Positions 26,263 to 36,019 of a DNA stretch of 64,000 nucleotides are shown one piece after another. The first letter of the stretch is position 1. Every line of letters begins with the position of its first letter. Origin of the DNA: DATJSN01 sp035504095 (GTDB lineage: Bacteria; Planctomycetota; Phycisphaerae; WQYP01); the NCBI GenBank assembly GCA_035504095.1, contig DATJSN010000079.1, forward strand, positions 24,651 through 88,650. The letters run 5' to 3'. Under the pieces are notes generated by a model. It was not told the DNA's origin. It searched no databases and saw nothing but the letters and a program-made list of their open reading frames with translations. The translations under genes and the position numbers were made by a program.

Positions 26263-27642
26263 TTAACTTAACACGCAAATATAGCCACCATCGCGGCGCA
26301 CAGCCGCATCGCCGGAGTCAACAGGCAAAATAGTTTCTTGATGAGCGATTTTCATACTTGAGCCACCGCTCGTGGCCAAAAACTTTTCAACCAATTTTTG
26401 GTTTTCCTCAGGGTCAATGCTGCACGTGCTGTAAACCACAATTCCACCGGGACGAATCAAACCAGACGCAACCCTCAGGATTTCTTGTTGGGTTCGAGCC
26501 AGTTCTGCGCGGTCAAGCTTTGGCCAGCGCCACCGGGCCTGCACTCGGCGTGCCAATACGCCCGTGTTCGAACACGGCACATCCGCCAGTACGGCGTCAA
26601 AACAGCGCTGCATTTCAGAGGATTTTATTTTCTCTGCCGTAAGTATCTCGACATTCTTAAGCCCCAGTTGTACGACACGCCTGGAAAGCTGCGCCAATTT
26701 GTGTTCAGAAATATCAAAAGCAAAAATTCGTCCCTTGGGTTGGGCCCGCGCCATTTGCAATGTTTTGGTTCCCAGGCCGGCGCATAAATCCAGGATGCTC
26801 GGCTCATGTTTTTCTTTAATATCCAGCATCCCAATGAGTTGCTGCGCCGCCCGGCCCGCCGTTGGATCCTGTGGATGAAGCACACCTTTGACGATTGATT
26901 CCCTGAGCTCATCCGTCCAGCCCGTAGCCGCGATGAACCAGCCTTTTTGTTGATGGGCTTGTAAACCGGATATGTCACCCGGAATGAATGTCGGATCATC
27001 CGACCGCAAAGTAATCATTGGCCGAGCATTATCAGTGATCAGAATATCAATCGTTTTTTGTTTTCCCCACGCGTGCAGAAATAGAGAAATTAGTGCCTCC
27101 GGATGGCTCGTTACTGCCGCAAGATGGCGTGACAAGTCACTAACCGGATCAGGAAATATGTTTTTCGATAATCGCATTTGCCTACGGCCGTCCAAAGGAA
27201 AAGTTTGTGCTGAAAGTTCAGTGCGCGGCTCCGCACCGTTGCGCAACCGCTGAATACTGCGCAGAATCCCATTAATAAAGCCGCCCGCACGAACTACATC
27301 CATTTTTTGTGTGAGTTTGACGCTGGTGTCGATAGTGGCATAATCGGCGGCGCCGTCGAGCATCAGCAATTGATAAGTGCCAAGATAAGCGATTGCCCGG
27401 ACGACAGGCTGCATTTTATCCAGAGGCGTATTGGAAACACTTTGAATGATCGTATCCAATGTGCCGCGCCACCGTATGACGCCATGCACTAACTCGAACG
27501 CCAGGCCACGATCACGAATTTCAAGTGCTGTCCAGAACGGCGCATCATGAGACGGAATCATCGGTGGATCGTTAATATCGCGCCAGCGTGAAAGAACTTC
27601 CGTCGCCGCCTGACGAGGATCGTTATGTAACTCATGTGGCAT
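26263..27642 (-). CDS. RsmB-like 16S rRNA cytosine-C5 methyltransferase
   Basis: This protein of about 459 residues has an N-terminal NusB-like helical RNA-binding domain (about 1-140, RDRGLAFELVHGVIRWRGTLD) and a C-terminal SAM-dependent methyltransferase. SAM binding is shown by DLCAGLGTKTLQMA. The two catalytic cysteines of the m5C RNA family are in ADVPCSNTGVLARR and YSTCSIDPEEN. This domain order is that of RsmB/Fmu, which methylates C967 of 16S rRNA. About 100 residues between the two halves are divergent. ATG 27642 is preferred over GTG 27666; neither has a good ribosome binding site. Confidence 0.9.
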   Translation of the reverse strand: MPHELHNDPRQAATEVLSRWRDINDPPMIPSHDAPFWTALEIRDRGLAFELVHGVIRWRGTLDTIIQSVSNTPLDKMQPVVRAIAYLGTYQLLMLDGAADYATIDTSVKLTQKMDVVRAGGFINGILRSIQRLRNGAEPRTELSAQTFPLDGRRQMRLSKNIFPDPVSDLSRHLAAVTSHPEALISLFLHAWGKQKTIDILITDNARPMITLRSDDPTFIPGDISGLQAHQQKGWFIAATGWTDELRESIVKGVLHPQDPTAGRAAQQLIGMLDIKEKHEPSILDLCAGLGTKTLQMARAQPKGRIFAFDISEHKLAQLSRRVVQLGLKNVEILTAEKIKSSEMQRCFDAVLADVPCSNTGVLARRVQARWRWPKLDRAELARTQQEILRVASGLIRPGGIVVYSTCSIDPEENQKLVEKFLATSGGSSMKIAHQETILPVDSGDAAVRRDGGYICVLS

Positions 27643-27739
27643 GAGAAGATAATAACATGCAGCCACTGAAATCTGACCGATTGCCGTAGCTTCATAGTGA
27701 ATTTAGAATCTTCAATATGTGGATTATGGAGGAACGGTA

Positions 27740-29152
27740 ATGAGATGTTTGTGTCTCGCTGGTGCAGTTACATTCGGAATATGTTGTTGTTCCCTGAGTT
27801 ATCAAGCCATCGTTTCTGCCGACACTTCGCCCGTGGCAACTTCGGCCCCGGATAATTCCCAGATCCAGCAATGGATCGACGATTTAAACTCGTCACAATA
27901 TGCCGTGCGTGCGCAGGCCAAACAAAATCTGCTGGCCACAGGTGATGCAGCGCTTCCCCTGCTCCAGGCTCAATTAAAATCGTTGGCTTCCGTTGAACAA
28001 ACCGCGGATATTGACGCCATTCTCTCGGCGATTAATCAAAACGACTTGTTGCGCGGCCCACTAGTCAGCCTCGACGCCGATGCCATGCCCGCCGACCAGG
28101 CGTTTAAGACCGTGTTAGACCAGGCGAAAGTGACATATTCCATATGGCCGCCGCAATTATTCAGTACTCAGTATCAGCCCATCCCTCCGGCGACGCTTCA
28201 TGTTCATAGCGCTCCATACTGGCAGGTGATGTGGGCTCTCTATCAGCAGACGGGGGTTGGCTTAAATTATTTTAATAATGGCCTACAACTAACTAATAAC
28301 CTTTCGCTGGATAAACATAATCCCATTAATATTCACGGCGCCTTTGCGATTGTGCTCCAGTCCATTCAATATCATCGAGACGTGAATTTTAATTCGTCCA
28401 ATCCAACCGTGGATCAGTCATTTAACATTCAAATGCAGCTTTTGGCCGTGCCTAATTTGCCCCTTGTCCAGTCGAATTCCAATAATGACGTTGAACTCAC
28501 AACAGCAGTGGATGATAAAGGCCAAAGTTTATTGTTATCGCCAGGCATGCCGCCGAATCAACCGCAATATTGGTACAACAATCAACCAAACACGCAAATG
28601 AATATTTCCGCGGATTTAAATCGCATCAGGGGGATTGGACGCCAGCTTAGTCTTCTTCAGGGATATGTTCCGGTCCGGATCGAATGCGATAAGCAAGATC
28701 TGACAATCAGTGATCTGACGAAACCCGGACAAACCCTGGCTATTGAAGGTGATTCAGGCATTGTGATTACTTTCCAGGGTTTTACAAACCAGGGAAATAA
28801 TAATTATCAGATTAAATACACGATCACCTGGCCCGTGAATAATAATCAGGTGAATAATAATATGTTAAATTTTAACGGCATTAACGGCATAAGGAATACA
28901 GAGTCGCAACAAATGCAATTTTTGACCAGTCAGTTGCAGTCCTGGTCGAGCGTATCGCTTCTGGACTCCAGCGGCCAACAGCTTCAATTTCAAGGCGGCG
29001 GCGGTGGCGGCGGAAACGGTCGTATGAGTTATTCATATAACTATGGACAGAACAATAACGTTGGTCCGCCCGCAAAACTTGTTTTCACCATTTACTGCAA
29101 ATTGTTGGATACCAAAGTTCCATTTGAATTTAAAGATGTGCCGTTGCCGTAA
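27740..29152 (+). CDS. Hypothetical secreted Gln/Asn-rich protein
   Basis: I recognise no named family for this 470-residue protein. The start at 27740 has GGAGG seven bases upstream and leads directly into a signal peptide with several cysteines (LCLAGAVTFGICCCSLSY) and a cleavage site near VSADTS. An N-terminal helical repeat region (about 35-110, QQWIDDLNSSQYAVRAQAK) resembles a HEAT-like start common in planctomycete secreted proteins. It is followed by beta-rich, Asn/Gln-rich sequence and a run of seven or eight glycines near 425. It is likely periplasmic or surface exposed. It converges with hemC five bases after its stop. Confidence 0.8.
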   Translation: MRCLCLAGAVTFGICCCSLSYQAIVSADTSPVATSAPDNSQIQQWIDDLNSSQYAVRAQAKQNLLATGDAALPLLQAQLKSLASVEQTADIDAILSAINQNDLLRGPLVSLDADAMPADQAFKTVLDQAKVTYSIWPPQLFSTQYQPIPPATLHVHSAPYWQVMWALYQQTGVGLNYFNNGLQLTNNLSLDKHNPINIHGAFAIVLQSIQYHRDVNFNSSNPTVDQSFNIQMQLLAVPNLPLVQSNSNNDVELTTAVDDKGQSLLLSPGMPPNQPQYWYNNQPNTQMNISADLNRIRGIGRQLSLLQGYVPVRIECDKQDLTISDLTKPGQTLAIEGDSGIVITFQGFTNQGNNNYQIKYTITWPVNNNQVNNNMLNFNGINGIRNTESQQMQFLTSQLQSWSSVSLLDSSGQQLQFQGGGGGGGNGRMSYSYNYGQNNNVGPPAKLVFTIYCKLLDTKVPFEFKDVPLP

Positions 29153-29157
29153 AATCT

Positions 29158-30144
29158 TTAAAGGTTCCTGGTTGGTGGAGTTGCCACCGCGATTTTCTTA
29201 AGAATGTCCTTCGCGCCGCGGCGATAGAGCGTATCAATCAACAGGTCGAACAAACTCTCCAGTCCTCTTTGACCTTCCTGATCGGTTAAGAGTGTAGCGC
29301 GGGCGACGTCGCGACCGTCCGGCGTGGCGACAAACGCCCGCGCAATCCATCCCCGTTGTTCTTTTCCATTAATTATTTCGCGCGGCGTTGCACAAACCCC
29401 GATGGGCGCCAGACAATTTCCTGCTAGTGTTTTAATAACTCGCCGTTCAAACAGCAGTGCCGCCGTGGTCGGGGGGTGATTAATCTGCGCCACAATCTCC
29501 TGAAGCGAGCGATCTTCCGCACGGCTTTCGATAACCAATGTTCCCTGGCCGGCGCAGGGTATAAATTCATCCAGAGGAAGAATAACCGCTTCGGAATTCA
29601 ATAAATGTGCTCGCTCCAGTCCCGCTTGCGCCAAAAACGTACCGGCGACAATTCCTTCACGAACTTTCCGCAGGCGTGTTTCGATATTGCCGCGCAGCGC
29701 CTGGACGCGCAGATCAGAGCGAATGGCCAGCAGTTGCGCCTGACGCCGCAGCGATGACGTACCAACCAGGGCACCCTCCGGCAGATCTTTAATTTTTGCT
29801 GAGTTATGCCCTACCCAAACGTCATTGGACGCTCCTCGCGGTCCGGCGGCGGCGATTAGAAGCCCCGGCGCAATATCAACCGGCAAATCTTTGGCGGAGT
29901 GAATCGCCAGATCAACTTCCCCGGTCTGCAAAGCGGTTTCGAGTTCCTTAACAAAAAGTCCTTTGCCTCCAAATTCCGCCAGCGGTTTATCGGCCTGTCG
30001 GTCGCCGCTGGTGGTGATATGGACAAGTTCAATAACGCGAACGCCGATATGCGGGCGCAGCATTTGTGCGACAAGATTGGTCTGAGCCAGCGCCAGTAAA
30101 CTGCCGCGGGTGCCTATTTTGATAACCTTTTGTCTATCGGACAT
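29158..30144 (-). CDS. hemC: Porphobilinogen deaminase (hydroxymethylbilane synthase)
   Basis: HemC joins four porphobilinogen units into hydroxymethylbilane for haem and other tetrapyrroles. The chosen start gives 328 residues. Family motifs: IGTRGSLLALAQTN, FVKELETALQTGEVDLAIHSAKDLP, GTSSLRRQAQLLA, and LAGNCLAPIGVCA with the cysteine that holds the dipyrromethane cofactor. ATG 30144 is chosen from family alignment. GTG 30198 is an in-frame alternative with an AAAAGG upstream and would add 18 residues. No other haem gene is visible in the window. Confidence 0.95.
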   Translation of the reverse strand: MSDRQKVIKIGTRGSLLALAQTNLVAQMLRPHIGVRVIELVHITTSGDRQADKPLAEFGGKGLFVKELETALQTGEVDLAIHSAKDLPVDIAPGLLIAAAGPRGASNDVWVGHNSAKIKDLPEGALVGTSSLRRQAQLLAIRSDLRVQALRGNIETRLRKVREGIVAGTFLAQAGLERAHLLNSEAVILPLDEFIPCAGQGTLVIESRAEDRSLQEIVAQINHPPTTAALLFERRVIKTLAGNCLAPIGVCATPREIINGKEQRGWIARAFVATPDGRDVARATLLTDQEGQRGLESLFDLLIDTLYRRGAKDILKKIAVATPPTRNL

Positions 30145-30339
30145 AGTTTGTAGTTTATAGATGACAAAGCTGTGCGTTTCCACCAGCGTTTCCGTCACTT
30201 GCCTTTTACAGCCCGCCCTGATATTCTAGTAACAGTCGGCCTACGGCTATATGCACCGCATATCACCGTAAGCCGACATCGCATTTATGGTCCAAAAGGT
30301 CATAAATGTTGCCAGGCGGTGTAAATTTTCGCACCACGC

Positions 30340-30368
30340 TTGACGAAAATTTAATACTTTGCTATTCT
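30340..30368 (+). promoter_or_regulatory. Promoter candidate P1 of the 16S rRNA unit
   Basis: TTGACG (30340-30345) and TATTCT (30363-30368) are separated by 17 bases, and the spacer is AT-rich. It lies 525 bases before the 16S gene. Confidence 0.6.
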
Positions 30369-30397
30369 GCTCGTCCCTCTGGGAATCATACTTTGGT

Positions 30398-30427
30398 CCC
30401 GTGGGTCACAACACGGGGCTTATTTTT
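30398..30427 (+). terminator. Terminator-like hairpin between the two rRNA promoters
   Basis: CCCGTG (30398-30403) and CACGGG (30412-30417) form a six-base-pair stem with an eight-base loop, followed within two bases by TTATTTTT. It would be the first structure in a P1 transcript and may act as an attenuator. Confidence 0.45.
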
Positions 30428-30442
30428 AAAGCTTTTTGCGTG

Positions 30443-30472
30443 TTGACTTGGGCTGGGAGCCGGTTTTTATAC
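30443..30472 (+). promoter_or_regulatory. Promoter candidate P2 of the 16S rRNA unit
   Basis: TTGACT (30443-30448) is followed after 18 bases by TTATAC (30467-30472). A transcript from here would start just before the boxA site. Confidence 0.5.
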
Positions 30473-30492
30473 CGGAATCCTGAGTCTGGGTA

Positions 30493-30892
30493 TGCTCTTT
30501 GACAAGTGAACATGGTTAGGACGCCACGAGGATGTGGCAGGCTGCTTTGCAGCACACAAGCTTATCGCAAGGTAAGTTTGGCAAGCCGGCCTGCGTCATG
30601 TTTGCCGTGCCTTAACGGGTGCGGCGTTCAGGACATCTCTCGTGTGCAAGTTGACTATAAGACGTCCTGAAGTCGCTCCCGATTTCAGGACGCAAGCCAA
30701 GTCACTTTGAGAAAACCTGAGTTTTTCGCATCCGACTGAACCGCTCTAGCCAGCGGCCAAGTCGAGATGCGGGTTGGGTTGTTCCGGCTTGCCGGACGAT
30801 CCAACTTAAGTTTTGCCAAAAGGCAAACCTTCATTTTGTACGCCTCCGGCCAAAGCGGGTTACACCGCGAGTAGTCGGATAAACGACATATA
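30493..30892 (+). promoter_or_regulatory. 16S rRNA leader with boxA and processing stem arm
   Basis: The leader begins with TGCTCTTTGACAA (30493-30505), matching the rRNA boxA antitermination sequence at 12 of 13 positions. Bases 30500-30525 are complementary to 32729-32754 behind the gene (24 Watson-Crick pairs, one G-U, one C-A mismatch), forming the stem that RNase III would cut. A perfect nine-base-pair hairpin (CGTCCTGAA 30663-30671 with 30684-30692) and others (such as CCGGC-TT-GCCGG near 30790) follow. At about 370 bases from the stem arm to the gene, the leader is long. Confidence 0.75.
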
Positions 30893-32424
<1,532 letters not shown>

Positions 32425-32728
32425 GAGGATTTTTCTAGATCACGGTCTTTTGCGTCCGGCTCAATTTAGTTTATTTAAAACATCAACCGCCGCCGGCGGC
32501 ACGAGGCAGTCCCGAATTGGATTGCCGTTGACCTGCCACCGCGTGCATGGCCTCTCACAGCGGCTGTGCACCAAGCGAAACGTTGAAGAACAGGTTTTCG
32601 ATTCATTTCGGAATCCTGAGTTGAACCGGCGAAAAGAAGTGTGGAGTAATCCACCCGTGTACGTCAGAACGTGCTCGTCCGAAAGATTGCAATATCCTTC
32701 GGGCCGATTGCGGCAACGCAACTCCGGC

Positions 32729-32754
32729 GGCGTCCTAACCATATTCACTTGTTA
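32729..32754 (+). promoter_or_regulatory. 3' arm of the 16S processing stem
   Basis: This 26-base segment pairs with 30500-30525 in the leader with one wobble and one mismatch. It lies 308 bases after the 16S end. The region between (32422-32728) holds no tRNA or protein gene that I can support. Confidence 0.7.
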
Positions 32755-32770
32755 AGAAAATCTTAATACA

Positions 32771-32810
32771 AAAACCGGTCGGCGCTTCGCACGTCCGCCG
32801 GTTTTATTAT
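32771..32810 (+). terminator. Terminator of the 16S rRNA transcript
   Basis: AAAACCGG-T-CGG pairs with CCGCCGGTTTT (one bulged T) around a loop, and is followed by TATTATTG. It begins 16 bases after the processing stem arm. Confidence 0.75.
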
Positions 32811-32944
32811 TGCGCTGTGTTGTTTGAGACGAAATTTTAGTGACAAAAATACAAATTTATTATATTATTTGGGTTAAGTGAAAAGGGTATTCTCTGTCAT
32901 CTGATCCGCCAATTTTTGCTACCCACCAGGAAGTCCTTCGCAGC

Positions 32945-33892
32945 ATGGAGTCCTTTGTAGGGGAGAATCTACAGTTTCTTTCTACTGCGGATCGTGCCTG
33001 GCAACCCACGGATTACCTCCCTGACTTAAACGCCGAGAACTGGCGAAAAGAACTCGAAGATTTCCGCGCCATGGCCCAGCAGATTTCCGATGAGGCTCTG
33101 GTTGTACTTGTTGGCGACATGGTCACGGAAGAAGCTTTGCCAAGTTATGCCGTATCGCTCAACCTGATTGCCCAGGATCAAGAGGGTGATAGTGACAGAC
33201 CATGGGCGACATGGCTGCGCGGCTGGACTTCCGAAGAGAACCGTCATGGTGATCTACTCAACGCTTATCTGCGCCTCACAGGACGTGTGGATATGCGCAG
33301 TATTGAGGTAACCATCCACCACCTCCTCGCCGGCGGCTTTAACCCCAAAGCTTATCCCGATCCTTACGGGGGTCTTGTGTATACTTCTTTTCAGGAGCGT
33401 GCAACGAAAGTGTCGCATGGAAATGTCGGAAAAATGGCCATGGAACAGGGTGACGCGAACCTGGCCAAAATCTGCCAGCGCATCGCCGGCGATGAATCGC
33501 GCCATGAAACGTTCTACACCAGAATGGTCGGGCGTATCATGGAGATCGATCCGATCGGCGGGTTGTTGGCCTTCCGGCAAATGCTTCGCAGCCTGATCGC
33601 CATGCCGGGACGGTTGATGTATGACGGAAAGGATCCCGACTTATTTGATCATTTCGCCCTCATCGCCCAACGTATCGGTGCATACACGGTATACGATTAT
33701 GCCGAGATCATCGACCATCTTGTTAAAACATGGGCCATAGCGGGGTTATCCGTGAGCGGCGACGCCGCCAAGGCACAGGAATATCTGTGCCGGCAAGCTG
33801 AACGGTATTTATCACATGCCGAGAAAATCGCCGCCTATCAATCCACCCAGGCAGCAGTGGCCTTCAGTTGGATTTATAATCGAAAAGTCTAA
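32945..33892 (+). CDS. Acyl-ACP desaturase-like diiron protein
   Basis: This soluble fatty-acid desaturase (ferritin-like fold) would introduce a double bond into acyl-ACP. The ATG at 32945 gives 315 residues. Diiron ligands are visible in EEALPSY, WTSEENRHG, the SFQERATKVSHG region and GDESRHETFY. Codons upstream of the ATG also read as family sequence (DPPIFATHQEVLRS), and the frame is open back to a stop at 32879. No ATG, GTG or TTG lies there, but a CTG at 32894 follows AAAGGG by six bases and may be the true start. The gene follows the rRNA terminator and stands alone. Confidence 0.92.
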   Translation: MESFVGENLQFLSTADRAWQPTDYLPDLNAENWRKELEDFRAMAQQISDEALVVLVGDMVTEEALPSYAVSLNLIAQDQEGDSDRPWATWLRGWTSEENRHGDLLNAYLRLTGRVDMRSIEVTIHHLLAGGFNPKAYPDPYGGLVYTSFQERATKVSHGNVGKMAMEQGDANLAKICQRIAGDESRHETFYTRMVGRIMEIDPIGGLLAFRQMLRSLIAMPGRLMYDGKDPDLFDHFALIAQRIGAYTVYDYAEIIDHLVKTWAIAGLSVSGDAAKAQEYLCRQAERYLSHAEKIAAYQSTQAAVAFSWIYNRKV

Positions 33893-33940
33893 GCACCTCT
33901 CAAACTGGATTCATCGGAAATTTTCAACATATCTACCGGG

Positions 33941-33968
33941 ATAGACTCTTAATGGAATAGGCTCTTAA
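33941..33968. repeat. Short direct repeat
   Basis: ATAGACTCTTAA (33941-33952) and ATAGGCTCTTAA (33957-33968) are tandem copies with one difference. A TATAAT follows at about 33980. The GGCTCTTAA core resembles the outer end of the MITE-like element at 34503. Confidence 0.4.
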
Positions 33969-34028
33969 GCCCAAACAAGGTATAATAGCCGAGGTTGATC
34001 ATCTGTCGACCTTATAATGAGGTGAACT

Positions 34029-34349
34029 ATGGCAAAATTCACGATCCGAGTCGTGCTCAACGGTAATCCCAGTGATGACGACTATAGGAAACTTCATCGT
34101 GCCATGCGCAGGAAGGGATTCACCAATCTTATATTCAGCACAAAGTCCAAAAAGTGGCTGCGGCTTCCGCATTCCGAATACAACCGGAGCGATGGAGTTG
34201 CCAAAGATGCGGTACGTTTGGCTGCACAAAATGCCGCTAGTACTGTAAGTCACGATTACCAGGTGCTTGTAACCGAATCGAACGGTCGTACATGGTACAA
34301 CCTGGACATGGCGACCATGGATGAAATCAAAAGTGAAGAGCGGTCGTAG
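34029..34349 (+). CDS. Small conserved-looking protein, possibly DUF2622/GhoS-like
   Basis: This 106-residue protein begins at an ATG with GAGGTG upstream. It reads as a compact alpha/beta domain: MAKFTIRVVLNG, DYRKLHRAMRRKGF, LRLPHSEYNRS, then VLVTESNGRTWYNLD. From memory this pattern resembles the DUF2622 family, which includes the E. coli antitoxin endoribonuclease GhoS, but similarity to GhoS itself is weak and no toxin partner is adjacent. The third base of its TAG stop lies inside the terminal inverted repeat of the MITE-like element, so the element may define or have replaced the 3' end. Confidence 0.7.
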   Translation: MAKFTIRVVLNGNPSDDDYRKLHRAMRRKGFTNLIFSTKSKKWLRLPHSEYNRSDGVAKDAVRLAAQNAASTVSHDYQVLVTESNGRTWYNLDMATMDEIKSEERS

Positions 34350-34503
34350 AGCCTGTAACAAAATAAGATAAGGCACTGGCGCCTGGGGATTTTGGTCCCA
34401 GACAAGCAGCTTCAACGATGCCAGTATTCAAATACAATACAGCGTGGCGAAGCAACGACGTATAGGACCAACGCGGCTCCCAGCTTATTTTGTTAGAGGC
34501 TCT
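34348..34503. mobile_element. MITE-like element, copy 2 (about 156 bp)
   Basis: The ends AGAGCCTGTAACAAAATAAG (34348) and its complement (one difference, ending 34503) form 20-bp inverted repeats. Read on the minus strand, internal blocks match the element at 17406-17679: GGGAGCCGCGTTGG, TGTATTGTATTTGAATACT and CTTGTCTGGGACCAAAAT. It is about 120 bp shorter, and the missing part is the left-middle region of copy 1. It has no coding capacity. Confidence 0.75.
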
Positions 34504-34508
34504 TTTAA

Positions 34509-35324
34509 TTGAATATTCTGGTCCCCGATAAGCCGGAACTCTACTTTCTGATCATCGCCGGCAGCGCCGGCGTCACAGGGATCGTTCTCTGGGCGGATGC
34601 AGTTCGCTGGGCGCGGGCGCTCTTAACCCTCTTGCTCGCCGAAGTGGGCGCGGACATCGGCTGGCTTGCGCCATATCTCTGGCATTGGAATCTTTCACCC
34701 ATCACCACCATGATCTGCGGCGTGGCTGCCGGTATATTTTTAGGCGCACTGTTATTTCGGCCGATTCAGGCTTTGCTCCTGGCGGGGTTTCTCGCGCTGC
34801 TCTCAGCCGGTTCTCTGGCCTGTGACTATGGAGCTTTTCATTCACCGCCGGAATTTAAGCCGGTCGCAACGGCTCATGCCGATTCGGTCGTTGAGATTAA
34901 ATCACTGGCCGCCGAGGTTTCAGTCTTGCCCCCTGTTGAGTCATCCATCAAAAGTATCTGCGGTTACGCTCAAAATCAGATGGAAAAATTAACTGCCATA
35001 CAACGTTCTGAAGTCTACGCCTTGGGCGTTGGAGTATTTCTTATCGTTTTGCTGTTGGGATTGCTTTTTGTGCATGTCGCCAGCATGATCGGCGGCGCAT
35101 GGCTGGGCGCCATTTTTATGGTTTGGTCGGGATGTATATTTTTACAATATTTTCGTCCATCAGCCTTCACCTGGGTTATTCAGCACAATCTTACAACGTG
35201 GGCCATGATTGTGTTGGCTGTTTCAGGCATGGCGATTCAATCGCACACGATCCTTGAAAAACAGAAAAAATCCGATGACAAAAAGAAGAAGAAATCCGCG
35301 AAAAAATCCGAAGATAAGGCATAA
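34509..35324 (+). CDS. Hypothetical multi-pass membrane protein with basic tail
   Basis: This 271-residue protein has about six membrane segments, split by a soluble loop (about 115-165), and ends in a lysine-rich tail (KKSDDKKKKKSAKKSEDK). The pattern of the first half (TMICGVAAGIFLGALLFRPIQALLLAG) resembles the neighbouring membrane protein at 35372, so the two are likely distant paralogues, perhaps of the DUF4203/TMEM198-like group. Function is unknown. The start is a TTG at 34509, six bases past the MITE-like element; the AGAGG that could serve as ribosome binding site lies inside the element's terminal repeat. Confidence 0.75.
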   Translation: MNILVPDKPELYFLIIAGSAGVTGIVLWADAVRWARALLTLLLAEVGADIGWLAPYLWHWNLSPITTMICGVAAGIFLGALLFRPIQALLLAGFLALLSAGSLACDYGAFHSPPEFKPVATAHADSVVEIKSLAAEVSVLPPVESSIKSICGYAQNQMEKLTAIQRSEVYALGVGVFLIVLLLGLLFVHVASMIGGAWLGAIFMVWSGCIFLQYFRPSAFTWVIQHNLTTWAMIVLAVSGMAIQSHTILEKQKKSDDKKKKKSAKKSEDKA

Positions 35325-35371
35325 CAGTCAGCCTTGGGGTAGGATTCCACGCCGAAACATAATGAGGTTTC

Positions 35372-36019
35372 ATGGACTCCCTGGTCATTCAACCTGTCGG
35401 CTTGCCGGTGCATATTGTCCGGGAAATATATTTACCCTGGGACGCGGTGCTTGTCGTCATAGGGGCCTTGATCCTTTTTACCGCATGGCGCAGCCATCGA
35501 GCCGTCATCATGGCCAATTGTGCCGCCGTCGGTTGGTACATTGGCATGTACCTTGTGCATTGGTCGCTGCTGGCTACAATCGCCGCGGCCCTTGGCGGCA
35601 CCCTGATTGGCTTATTTCTGGTGCCGTTAATGCGCGTCGCGGCCATAGTCGCTGGTGCGGTAACGGGATGCATGGCTGGTCTGGCCCTTTGGAGCATTTA
35701 CCACCAGCCGCCCGACTATCGCTGGATAGCTGCCGCCATCGGGCTGCTGATTTTGGCAGTCGCGGGATTGTATCTGTTTACAGTGGGTGTGATTGTTTTT
35801 TGTACCCTCGAAGGTGCGGTCCTGGCCGTTTTGGGCTCCCTGGGTTTATTGCTTAATGTCGGGCCGTCGGAGTGGAAGCCTCAATTGAATCGGGATATTT
35901 TTCATAATCCCATGAACTCCATCGCCTTGATTGTGGGCCTTAGTTGCCTGGGATTGCTTTTTCAGTATTGGCGGTATTCTTGCGCTCAGGAGCAGCGCCA
36001 AGAGGCTTCTCATGCCTAA
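35372..36019 (+). CDS. Hypothetical multi-pass membrane protein
   Basis: This 215-residue protein has about six membrane segments with small-residue-rich helices (AAALGGTLIGLFLVPLMRVAAIVAGAVTG), similar to those of the preceding gene. Function is not known; a DUF4203-like fold is possible. It ends in a short polar tail (CAQEQRQEASHA). Its final eight bases overlap the start of the next gene, so it is translationally coupled to the TIM-barrel protein. The preceding gene stops 47 bases upstream. Confidence 0.78.
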   Translation: MDSLVIQPVGLPVHIVREIYLPWDAVLVVIGALILFTAWRSHRAVIMANCAAVGWYIGMYLVHWSLLATIAAALGGTLIGLFLVPLMRVAAIVAGAVTGCMAGLALWSIYHQPPDYRWIAAAIGLLILAVAGLYLFTVGVIVFCTLEGAVLAVLGSLGLLLNVGPSEWKPQLNRDIFHNPMNSIALIVGLSCLGLLFQYWRYSCAQEQRQEASHA

